From contig JAUCBJ010006281.1 in assembly GCA_032718475.1 (NCBI GenBank), positions 1-56,507 on the forward strand: a DNA stretch of 56,507 nucleotides, written 5' to 3'. Each line of letters opens with the position of its first letter. Positions within the stretch are counted from its first letter, which is position 1. Below, in pieces: positions 29,757-40,000 of this stretch. Both the position numbers and the translations under genes were made by a program. The notes beneath the pieces were generated by a model. It had not been told where the DNA came from and ran no database searches. It worked only from the letters and a program-made list of their open reading frames with translations. This DNA comes from Nemertoderma westbladi. Taxonomy: Eukaryota; Xenacoelomorpha; Nemertodermatida; Nemertodermatidae.

Positions 29757-30779
29757 AAAAATAAACCATTACAGAATAAGTATATTGATCTATTTAGCTC
29801 ATACGGTTTTGACCAATTAATCAAAGTTGCTACTCGTATATCACCCAACGGAACTAAAACACTATTGGACTATTGGACACTTATTTGCTTTGCTTTTTTG
29901 CTACCAATAGAAATACTAATTCCGGAGTTTTTTCGTCTCAGATTGGCACAACAGACCATCTGTCTACATTTGTAACCATCGAAAATTTTTCCAATTATTT
30001 TGCGCCCCAAAACAGATACATTAGAGTCTTTGACTACACAAACTTTAATGTGTTTATCTGTTTCTCCGTGATTTAAATAATCACATCACTTGGTCTTACA
30101 AAAATCCAACCATTCCAAACAAAAAAAAGTTTGATCATTTCTACAAAAATTTTGAAGCCGTTTGCAACAAACATTTAAAAACAAAAACTATTCCGAAACG
30201 GAAACAACCAAGGAAACCTTGGATGTCCCTAAATTTAATTAAATGTACTAAAAAAAGTATAAAATGTATGCTGTTTATGCTGCTCATCCTAGTGATGCCA
30301 AATTTTCTGAGTACAAGAATTACCGAAATATCCTGAGTAAAGCACTACGTGATGCACAAAAACAATATTTTGAAAACCGTTTTTTTTTAAATAAAAACAA
30401 TACCAAAAAAACATGGCATACTATCAATAGCATTTTAAAAGGTCAAAGAAAACCAATGTACCAAAATCTCTTATTGACAACACCTCTGTACTCTCACTCA
30501 CTTACAGTACCTCTGACTTGCCTAGCATAGTTAATAAATTTAATAGTTTTTTTACAACTATTGGTCCACAACTTGCGTCTTGTGTGCCTCCGTCCCGGCG
30601 GGACCCCAGTCGTCAGTCACATTTCTAACAAACACCATCAATCGTTTACTTTAGTTGAAACTTCAGTAGTGGAGGTTAAATATCACTTACTGCTGCTGGA
30701 TGTGTAAATACATCTACAAATGACACATTATTACACACATGCTGTAATAGCACGGGTTACCCCCGTATTTAAAAATGGC
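29757..30779 (+). pseudogene. LINE inter-domain region (L2/CR1-like), degraded
   Basis: Frames shift repeatedly. Recognisable pieces are NKKKFDHFYKNFEAVCNKHL, RKPWMSLNLIKCTKKS, EYKNYRNILSKALRDAQKQY and KKTWHTINSILKGQRK. These match the stretch between endonuclease and RT in L2/CR1-type elements and in the related copy at 33.9 to 34.3 kb. Confidence 0.65.
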
Positions 30780-32093
30780 AGTCCCACCAACTGCAGCAAT
30801 TACAGACCGATTTCTGTGTTACCCATTTTAATAAAATTTATGAAAATATTCTCGAGCAACAGTTACGGTGTTTCATTGAAAAATATTTGACTAAAAATCA
30901 ATATGGTTTCCGAAAAAAAATGAAAACAACTGATGCGCTCTTGTCGGTTACTGAAAAATTAAGGATTGCGTCATGACATACAACTGACTGTTGTTATTTT
31001 TCTTGATTTGAAAAAATGTTTCGACACTCTTGACCATTCCATTTTATAAAAAAAATTAAACTTGTATGGAGTGCGCGGGATGCCTCACAATCTATTTACG
31101 GATTACTTAATTAACAGACGCCAATGTGTATCGATACAAAATTGTAAATCTGACTGGCTTGGAATTTCTTGCGGAATTCCACAGGGATCTGTCCTGGGTC
31201 CTTCGTTATTTTTGATATATGTCAATTACCTACCGTCGGCGTCAACATTTATAACGACCCTGTTTGCTGACGATACATCATTGATGTGCATCTTGAATCA
31301 TATGCAAAATCTAACGCAGACGGTAAATACAGAAATAGTCAAAGTATCGGATTGGCTTATTGACAATAAATTAACTATAAATATTGATAAGTCAGAATAA
31401 ACGATATTTTTTAACAGCAAAAGTGGTAATTCTAGTACCCCCAATATAAAACATAAAAATTCAGTGTTAAAATCAACTCCAACATCCCAATATTTAGGAC
31501 TCTTCATTCATAGATAGGAATCTCAGCTGGAAGCCACATTGTAATTACATACTAAAAAAAATCGCTAAGACAATAGGCATCTTTTATGAAATACGGCATT
31601 ATGTACCTCTACATATTTTGCGCCTTGCGCCTTCTTTATTTTTCATTAATTCATCCATTTATCGATTACGGGTTAATTGTATGGGGTAACTAATTCAATA
31701 ATTAATCCTATCCGTACTAAAATTAATAAATTACTGCGTGCAATCACATTTAGTGATAGATTTTCCTCTTCTGTGCCTATTTACAAATCTTTGAATATTT
31801 TACCTATCCAAACGCTCTACAAATACCAGGTTTTAATATTTATGTATAATGTTTTAAAGGGTAATTGTCCAAGCGATTTAAAAAGGTTGTTTTCTAAGAC
31901 TGACGCTGTCCATTCCCATAGAACACCGTCGGCTAGCCAAAAAATTTCTATATCCCATCAAATCTCAAAAATCATTAAAATATCAGGGTCCTTTTTTGTG
32001 GAATTTATTGCCTATTTCATTTCAATTAAAGAGTGTCAATCATTAAACATATTTTCTGCTAAACTAAAAACATATTTAATTAATGAACTGTAA
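30780..32093 (+). pseudogene. LINE reverse transcriptase (L2/CR1-like), frameshifted
   Basis: Early RT pieces include KFYENILEQQLRCFIEKYLT and NQYGFRKK. Motif A is damaged by indels around 31000 (the DLKKAFDTLDH equivalent). The best frame, 31062..31400, holds YGVRGMPHNLFTDYLINRRQ, GIPQGSVLGPSLFLIYVN and the catalytic FADDTSLM, ending WLIDNKLTINIDKSE with a stop. The C-terminal part (31677..32093) has KINKLLRAITFSDR, NILPIQTLYKYQVLIFMYN and SHRTPSASQK. It is inactive. Confidence 0.75.
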
Positions 32094-32289
32094 CTGTGGG
32101 GTCTATGTCTGGTGCTTTGGTCAGTTTTCATTGGGGTGTTGCTAACGGCTCGTATTATTAACGTTGTTGTCTATTCCGTTATCCACTTATAATTTGGGTA
32201 TAGTTTATTTCTAACTTTGCTCCTTGTGTGTAATTTTTAATTCAAATGTCGTGCCTACGTACAGATGGATCGTCACTTTTATGTATTCA

Positions 32290-32565
32290 TATATTTCTAC
32301 GCGAGCTGAAAATTACATAGGTGAAACTGTAGGTCCACTACGTGACTCCATTATGAAGCATCATAACTCTATTCGGAATGCCAACAGGAAAGAATCCATC
32401 GGCGAACACTTTCTAGACGCACACCCCAGCCACAGTAGTGAACCTCATCCCTTTACCGTTTGACTCAGATTCACCTGTACTGTAAGGACTGGACTGATAG
32501 AAAAATTACAGAAAAATATCTCATTACTCACGAACACCCACACTTAATAGACAATATAACATAGC
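32290..32565 (+). pseudogene. Penelope-like element GIY-YIG endonuclease remnant
   Basis: The frame from 32224 reads NYIGETVGPLRDSIMKHHNS, then RKESIGEHFLDAHPSHSS and stops at 32463. Another frame continues IHLYCKDWTDRKITEKYLIT and HEHPHLI. The YIGET..LRDSI..H....I..H sequence is the second half of a GIY-YIG nuclease as found at the C-terminus of Penelope-like retroelement proteins, and the DRK..E..LI ending also fits. The RT domain is absent and there is at least one frameshift. Confidence 0.6.
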
Positions 32566-33126
32566 ATATAATAGAGGATGGTAAAACTCATTATTTTTCT
32601 GGTTATAAAATATTTGTAGGATTCTAACTGGGTTCTTATACATATAATTTGTATAATATGTAACATACTGTATAATAAAATATTTGTGCTACGCGTAGCT
32701 GACGGGCTATATGTTGAACCACTGGACCCGTCCAGTACCGGTACTATCAGACTGTTGGTGCAGTAGTGGTGTAGTTATATTAGTGCTGTTAGGTTAAGTA
32801 GTGTTTAGATTTTAGTAGTTAGGCATTACCGAGCTGCCCTGTTGAAGGCCTGTTTGTTTGTTTTATATTGTTTCAATATAATTTCATGTTTGGGCCGAAA
32901 TATTGGCAATAAACTCAATTTTGACCACCCACAGATCTGCTACCCGCCTTTAATCCTTTAAGTAATTTCTGAATATTTTCTTTCCCCAAGCAGTAGTTCA
33001 CGCAGCAATATGAGTTGGATTTGAAAGCTCAATGAACGGCCTAGAGAACTTTCTTTGGCTAGGAAATGTTAACAATACATGTTGTTGTGGCTGGTTGGAT
33101 GGTGGAACTGTGGGTCATAACTTTAC
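32566..33126. other. Probable Penelope-like 3' region and unique sequence
   Basis: No gene seen. Bases 32839..32850 'ctgttgaaggcc' and 32892..32900 'gggccgaaa' can pair as GGCC/GGCC in the order of a hammerhead core (CUGANGA, helix II, GAAA), followed by a small hairpin tatt-ggc-aata and AATAAA. The core has one mismatch (CUGUUGA). Position downstream of a GIY-YIG remnant is where Penelope-like elements carry hammerheads. Confidence 0.4.
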
Positions 33127-33302
33127 ATATTTTTTGACCATCACCACATCTTCTGGCCAATGGTTCATACAAGTATCTTTAGTGATATCAAAATCTGCCC
33201 TAGATTTTAATGTATTTATTTTATCCCATCTATGTGATGATGGAGATCTATAACAGGTGTAACATGTTAAACTGCACTCTGCTTCGAATCCTAGTAGTAG
33301 GC
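33127..33302 (-). CDS. Possible Ly6/uPAR-type exon
   Basis: Minus-strand open exon with a poly-pyrimidine acceptor ('ttttgttgtttttag') before 33302 and a donor 'gtaaag' after 33127. It reads LLGFEAECSLTCYTCYRSPS, then DKINTLKSRADFDITKDTCM and NHWPEDVVMVKKY. The LxCYxC start after the end of a possible signal peptide is typical of the first Ly6/three-finger domain exon, which usually encodes small secreted or GPI-anchored proteins. Fewer cysteines than usual follow, and no partner exons were found nearby, so it may be a lone exon of a larger gene, a pseudogene or chance. Confidence 0.35.
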
Positions 33303-33559
33303 CTAAAAACAACAAAACCTAGCCAAGATTGCACCTAACAGCCTATCACTAATATTAATTTAAAATTAAATATCAGAATCAGAGAATACCAAAGTGCCTT
33401 TTGGAAACTATTTGTGTGACTTAGCAGCATTTAAATTTAGCTTCATCTGCTTACTATCTATCTACACAACAGCAGTAATACATGAATTCGTGCATGTGTT
33501 CTGTATTATACCATGCTGCGATGCTGGATTTGCACTTCTACCAGATGCTACATTCAACA

Positions 33560-35590
33560 GACGTACTGAAGAAAACTTCGACACAATTATTACTGGTGAT
33601 ATAAATATCAACCTACTGGGTAATTCCAAATCTCAAATACAGTAGGAATATACTAATTTACTGAACTCCTATGGATATATACAAATTTTAAACCATCCAA
33701 CTCGCATTGAACCTAAGTTGAATTCTGCAACTCTCTCTAGACCACATAATTACAAACATTACTACCGCAGTTTCGAATGCGGGTACTTTTAATTACAAAA
33801 TAGGCAACTGCGATCATCACGCGACTTTCATTGTCCTTCAACAATTTAATTGTGTTTTTAACATTCCAAAACCTCGCACATCTTATGACTTTTCGAAATT
33901 CGACGTTAAAAGCTTTCTTTGGGATATTAACTTAACTTCCAATTGGACTTACACTGACGAATCAATTCCTTTGCATTTAAAATTTGACCACTTTTACAAA
34001 GACTTTACGAAAATATGTACCGACAATTTACCTTCTAAAACTTACAACCTCAATAATCGACCGATTAAACCTTGGATTAGTGACAGCTTACTCAAATCCA
34101 TTCGTACAAAGGACAAACTGTACCATAATTATCTAAAAACAAAACCGAAACCAATCGCCAATTGTTCACCATTAACCGTCTAACTTCAACTCTGAGAGCA
34201 GCTGAAAAAATATTTTTCACAACAATTTGACAATAACTCAAACAATATTCGCAAAACATGGTCTATCATCAATTCTGTTTTACAAAAATCTTCATCGAGA
34301 TCATCTCCAACAAAACTAGTCATTAAAACTGATTCTGACACAAAAATTATAACTGATCCCTGGGAGATTACCAACGTCTTAAATTCACATTTTGCAACAG
34401 TAGGTTCTAAACTGCAGAATACTTTACCTACCAGAAACTCTTAGGCATTTATCTCAGACTCGCCACAATTCCTTTTCTCATATGGAAACTTCACTGGTCA
34501 CTGGTTGAAATACAGTATAGAATTATTCGCCTTAAATTAAATTCCAGTTCCAATAATCAATCCTTTTCCTCCTAAACCCTTTACAATCACAACTGAACAG
34601 CTTTCTTTTATTTTACTTGATTTATGTTACTTATTTAATATTTCAATCTCTGCCAGCTTCCCAACTCCTTAAAAATTGCTAAAGTAATTCCCCTTTTCAA
34701 ATCGGATGACCCTTCTGACTCCAACAATTACCGTCCCATATCTCTCCTTTCAATTTTAACCAAAATCCTAGAACAAATTTTAAACGAAGAAATTTTAAGC
34801 GAACAATTACAGTCTTACTTACCTTTACAAATGCAACCTAATTACTAGCTCTCAATACGGTTTCCGTCCCAAAACTTCCACATTGCATGCTCTGCTTTCA
34901 ATATCCGAAAAAATGTACACTATGCTTGACTTCTATCAGACAAATTGTGCAGTTTATATTGACCTTAAAAAGGCCTTCGACACTGTAGACCACAAGATCC
35001 TTATTAAGAAACTTGATGCCTATGGTGTTAGAGGTATCCCTCTTAAACTAATTTCGAATTTTTTATCCAATCAGAACCAATTTGTCTCAATTGACGGCAT
35101 TAACTCTACTTTATTACCGATATCATATCGTGTACCACAAGGATTTTGTCTCGCCCCGACACTCTTCCTCATTTGTATTAATGTCACCACCGACTTACTT
35201 AGCTCAATTTTTGCAGACGACAAGACTTTACTCAACTCCCATTCAAACATTGACCTCCTAGTCTCTACCACAAACAACGAACTTTCAAAACTCAATGACT
35301 GGCTAACCGATAACAGACTAGGCCTACTCATCAATTAAAAAAAAACCGAATAGGCCTAGACCATTTTTCCAATATTGCCACTACAAATAAAATCAACCAT
35401 CAATCAAAATCAATAATACTGAAATTAAACAAACCGCAAATACAAAATTACTGGGTATTTGGTTAGATGATAATATGCAATGGAAAACACATACTAAATA
35501 CATACTTAAAAAAAATTATAAATCTACCGGTATCTTTTATAAACTTCGGCATATCTTTCCTCTTAACATCCTCTGAACTCTAAATTTTAC
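33560..35590 (+). mobile_element. L2/CR1-like LINE, second degraded copy
   Basis: Order: end of endonuclease (FDTIITGDININLLGNSKSQ, then a shifted LDHIITNITTAVSNAG and NCDHHATFIVL), linker (FDHFYKDFTKICTDNL, KPWISDSLLKSIRTKDKLYHN), RT, then LLGIWLDDNMQWKTHTKYIL and GIFYKLRHIFPLNIL with a stop. The frame changes several times. It is related to but clearly diverged from the copy at 29 to 32 kb. The 3' end is not recognised. Confidence 0.78.
34680..35340 (+). pseudogene. LINE reverse transcriptase core (L2/CR1-like), second copy
   Basis: After KVIPLFKSDDPSDSNNYRPI (open in another frame) and QYGFRPKTSTLHAL, a 151-codon frame at 34883..35338 contains motif A YIDLKKAFDTVDH, motif B YRVPQGFCLAPTLFLICIN (altered from GVPQGS.LGP) and motif C SIFADDKTLL, then WLTDNRLGLLIN. 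The changed motif B and the flanking stops show a non-functional RT. Confidence 0.75.
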
Positions 35591-35921
35591 ATTCAATTGA
35601 ACGAACGAACAAAAAAAGGTCGTCCTTATTCATAGCAGCATTTAAAAAAATATTATTTTCCGACTTTTAAGACTATGACTTTTCAGCTAATTTATAGAAA
35701 AATGATCATCCTCATCATCATTAACCAACAAGCAAAATAGTATTCGTGAAATCTGCCAACACATTATTATTATTACAAACAAATTATTTGCGAGGTTGAA
35801 TTGAAATATTTACTTGATTAATCATACAAGCTTTTTTTAAATAAATTAAAATACACTGCTTTAGTAATGACCATCACTACCAAATAGATTTGGCTTGACT
35901 AGCCTGTCTCCAAGCCAACGT
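35591..35921. other. Non-coding AT-rich stretch
   Basis: No gene seen. Short ATTATTATT runs. Confidence 0.4.
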
Positions 35922-36668
35922 CATTAAACGTAATTAACCAACATTACTGACTTTACTTTGGGGTTTTCCTGTATTGATCACTATAGCAAAGGTTTTATCA
36001 GAGACTTACACCCCACAAACTACAAAAAAATATATAGAATCAGGACATTTAGCCCAAAATTAGTATAAAGCCGCTAGGGCCATCAAAATCAAACAAACAT
36101 AAAATATAAAATAAACAAATATAAAACCCAAACATAATACACTAAATGATACCGGTAGTTTACTGCACATAACTAAGCCTATATTATGTAAGAAAATATA
36201 TGGCATTTTGTAGCCGCAAAAAAGAAATGGAGCAAAGGCAAAAAATAATTAATTTATCAAAAATATGGTTGCGTTTCGGTGTCTGAAGACCACAGTACGC
36301 TGCTAATCTCCGACACCTCATCAGCTGGGTAATTAGCGAGTACCTATCTATACTGCACCCATGACCTAGTCAATCGCACCAATCAACTCTGTTACCAATT
36401 ATCCCCACAGACATCTGACCGTAGAACTTTGAACCCACACTGTTGATAAATCAGCAATACCCATGGAATACTGTTAGGTCGCTAGAGCATACACAAACAG
36501 TAAAAACAATAATAGATTTAAAACACCATGCAGTAATGTCGCAGATTGCTCTATACACTCATACATTAAACGCAATTAACCAACATTACTGACTTTGGGG
36601 TTTTCCTGTATTGATCACTATAGCAAAGGTTTTATCAGAGACTTACACCCCAGAAATTACAAAAAAAT
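35922..36668 (-). mobile_element. Small unit with terminal direct repeats and a hammerhead-like motif
   Basis: Direct repeats of about 105 to 110 bp, 35922..36031 and 36564..36668, are nearly identical. They share 'cctgtattgatcactatagc' and 'ttatcagagacttacacccc', and differ by a 5-bp duplication and a few substitutions. The 530-bp interior has no reading frame but holds the hammerhead-like motif on the minus strand. The layout resembles a pseudo-LTR remnant of a Penelope-like element or a retrozyme-like non-autonomous unit. It ends about 340 bases upstream of GPCR B. Confidence 0.55.
36267..36380 (-). ncRNA. Hammerhead-ribozyme-like motif (imperfect)
   Basis: On the minus strand the conserved core CUGAUGAG (complement of 36317..36324) is followed by helix II (GGUGUC pairing with GACACC, extended by GGAG/CUUC around one bulge) and then CGAAACGC, the exact core order of hammerheads. 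Upstream, ACCCAG next to the core can pair with CUAGGU (one mismatch) as helix I, and GGUGCG can pair with CGCAACC as helix III around a bulged A. However, AUUGA occupies the place where a UH cleavage dinucleotide should join helices III and I, so self-cleavage is doubtful. It is probably a decayed ribozyme of the surrounding element. Confidence 0.5.
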
Positions 36669-36865
36669 AATACGCGGCCAACTAGTAGATCCAGTGCAGA
36701 GGAGATGCGACCTGCAATTATTATAATTATATAATTACTATAATTTGCGGCGATGAATAGAATATTCTCCTCACACCAGGAAATGGACCAATTATCGAGT
36801 CGCATATACATTTTCTAGGAATGAACTGCACTATTGGTTAAACTTACTCTTTGTTATAATTTATC

Positions 36866-36919
36866 CGCCCAATGAGACTGCCAAATGGTTACTCACTGTA
36901 AACCAAAATGTGTATAAAA
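36866..36919 (+). promoter_or_regulatory. Putative core promoter of GPCR B (CCAAT and TATA boxes)
   Basis: 'cgcccaatgagac' at 36866..36878 and 'tataaaa' at 36913..36919, 88 bases before the start codon. The same two elements with a one-base difference in spacing precede GPCR A, while the bases between them differ. Confidence 0.6.
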
Positions 36920-37006
36920 GTTCTAACAACGATGAAATGACAGAGACAGTAGAATTATTTTCCAAATTAATATTTCTATATTAAAATTTCCGAGCGTCAC
37001 TACAAC

Positions 37007-37085
37007 ATGGAAGGAAATTTGTCACAAACAGGGATGATTGAAATTGCTAAGAAACTTCCGACATATATGATGGCAACTAGTATGG
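37007..37085 (+). CDS. GPCR B exon 1
   Basis: 79 nt from ATG to donor 'gtatgt'. It encodes MEGNLSQTGMIEIAKKLPTY and the lead into TM1. NLS is a possible N-glycosylation site at the same place as NSS in copy A. This extracellular part is the least conserved between the paralogues. Confidence 0.85.
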
Positions 37086-40000
37086 GTATGTTGATATCAT
37101 TACAGCAATATTAATATAATATTAATAATAATATCCTTTATTCCATTAAAATTCAAATAGAAAATTCAAAAAATAAACTGATATGGTCAGGTAAAGATAT
37201 AGGATCACCCCTAAAGCTATGCAGCAAAGCAGGGCTCCTCTATGTTACTTTGTTACCAATGCGTAAAACTTAAACCGAGAGAGTGGTAATGCTCGTCTCA
37301 GTGACGAATATGTGTAAACATGAAGTGGGGCCTTTGCGTAGCACGTAACGTGAACGTCAATATTGATTATGTTACTGGTGGGTTTATTGGTATAGTTGTT
37401 TCATTATTGTGTATTCATTAGCTACATCAAGTATCACCTTCCTTTCTTTAGGTGTGGTGTATTTGACTTATTAGTAGTTCGCTATCATCAATGTACTTGA
37501 GATAGTTTATTATATTGAATCTAATATACAATGTGTGACCAGAGTGAGGTTGATTAGACAGAGAGGTATAAATTATCATCTAAAGACGTGCACAATGATA
37601 TTTTATGGATTTCCAAACTGAATCTACTCACAATATATACTGAAAAAATTTTGCCACCTGACTGAAGAAAGGGGGTAATCCATGTTTTAACATTAATTTG
37701 TTCAAAATGAGGTCACATGGACTAAAAGCAACATCGAATATTGACTTCTGAATATTTTATAGTAGTTAAAAGTAGCGCGGACGCTGCAATTAACGACAGG
37801 AAAAAATTGGTTTCATTCACATTAAAAAGTTCGCAAAGATATAAATTGAAAGCTTTTTCCTTTTCTGGTGATGGTACTGTAACATTATTATTGAAAATTA
37901 TTGGGTGGATTTTGAACTGTACGTACATCTTTACAACCATCAAGGGCGTGCAAATAACCCACCATTGTTTTCTAATAAAAGTGGGGTAATAAAGTTTGTC
38001 AGATGATTAAGAAAAATAATATACTTTAGCCAACTGACTTTATATGTTTGTTTATTAAGGGCACTACAAAACTTGTCCAGATTTGCTGAGTTTGGCTACC
38101 TACGAAATACTTCCCGGTTTGGACAATATATTTTTTGACGTCCGTGGTGAATCCCCCCAAGCGGCACTCAAACTCCTATACACATTACATAGCAAGCTGA
38201 TGCTGTCTATGGACTGTCAATGTTAACTGTGACTGTTAATGTGAACCACATTTGTTGTAGATAGTTAATGTTGTACCCCAGATAATTGAGTTATTGGAAT
38301 CAGTACTAGACCGATAATTCCACACCAGGACAATGATTATTGGAATCAGTACTGGGCCGATAATTCCACACCAGGACAATGTCAGAGACAAAGACAACTT
38401 ATTATTACACTAGTAAAGGAATTAGGAAAAGTGAATTTGTTCCAAGTGATTTACATGCCGTGAAAGTTTATTTTTCGGACCATGCCCCTTCATTTCATAG
38501 TTGGAGTTTTTCAGCTAATCCCCAAATCTTCAAAGTCTAGTTAACAGAAGTTCTTTCCATGACCAAGAAGGACATCAACTGACTGAACATCTACCGGCAT
38601 ATACAAATAGACCAACATTGGATGTGTAGTGCGCCCACACTACTGCGTATTTGACTCAAGTTCAAGTTCATTTATATTTATTCCCCATTAAACAACAAAT
38701 TAAACAAAAATTAAAATACAATATAAGAAAAGAAATGGAGGAGACAGCGTGTAGCGCAATGGCAGCACTAGTTTACAGTGCCACCCTAAAAACAAATATA
38801 TATTTGGTAATAATGAAAATGGCGCACTGCAGGTTATCGTATCCGTTAAAGTATTCAGAGAAATACAAGAGAAGAAAGATACATATCACTATTCAGAGAA
38901 ATGTAAAAGGTACCGGAGTAATAAATTTTAGTATTTTAATTAATGAATTTGGCATTTAACTTATTATATGTTACCGTATAATGTCAAGCAGAGATAACCG
39001 GACAAAAAAAATTACCGAGAGAAAAATTCCAAGAATTTGACGAAAAAACAATTATTAAAAAATTACCGCATATTAATAAATTTGCAGACTATGACACAAA
39101 TATTGCAATGTATGTAACCTAGGAAATGGACGTTCTAACTACAGGTATAATCGCTTAAAATCAGAACAAATTATTATTATTATTAAAAACAGAACAAATT
39201 ATTAATATTATTAAAATTATTACAAAGTATGGTACTGTAAAATGTATGTAAAGTGTTATGTAAAGTGGCCCCGCGCCCGAGTAGTACTACTATTTATGGA
39301 ACGTGACCCCGCGCCCAGGTAGTGCTACTAGTTATGAAACGTGACCCCACGCCCGGGTAGTGCTATTAGATATGGAACGCGGCCCTGCGCCCGGGTAGTG
39401 CTACTAGTTATGGAATGTGGCACCACGCACGGGTAGTGCGACTATTTATGCAATGTGCCGGGTAGTGTGGTTCTACTATTTATGGAATGTGCTGGGTAGT
39501 GCTACTATTTATGAAATGTGACCCCGCTCCCGGGTAGTGTGACTATTTATGGAATGTGTCTGGTAGTGGTGCTACTATTTATGGAATGTGCTGGGTAGTG
39601 CTACTATTTATGGAATGTGCTGGGTAGTGCTACTATTTATGGAATGTGCTGGGTAGTGCTACTATTTATGAAATGTGACCCCACGCCCGGATACTGCAAC
39701 TATTTATGGAACGTGATCCTGTGCCCGGGTAGTGCTATTAGATATTAGATATGGAACATGGCCCCGGACCTGTGTAGTGCTACTATTTATGAAATGTGAG
39801 CCCACGCCCAGGTTGTGCTACTAGTTATGGAACGTGATCCTGCGCCCAGGTAGTTCTACTATTTATGGAACGTGATCCCGCGCCTGGGTAGTGCTACTAG
39901 TTATTGAATGTGGCCCCAATCCCGGGTAGTGCGACTATTTATGGAATGTGCTGGGTAGTGGTGCTACTATTTATGGAATGTGCTGGGTAGTTTCTACTAT

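Larger units (their letters stand above)
28973..32098 (+). mobile_element. L2/CR1-like LINE, 5'-truncated and frameshifted
   Basis: Contains in order a PHD-like zinc finger, an APE endonuclease, an RT and the C-terminal region typical of L2/CR1-group LINEs, all on the + strand but split by several frameshifts. Assignment rests on HLNIRSL, GIPQGSVLGPSLFLIYVN and the C-terminal LNILPIQTLYKYQVLIFMYN pattern. It starts flush with the satellite at 28972; the satellite could be either its target or 5' monomers of the element. Confidence 0.82.
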
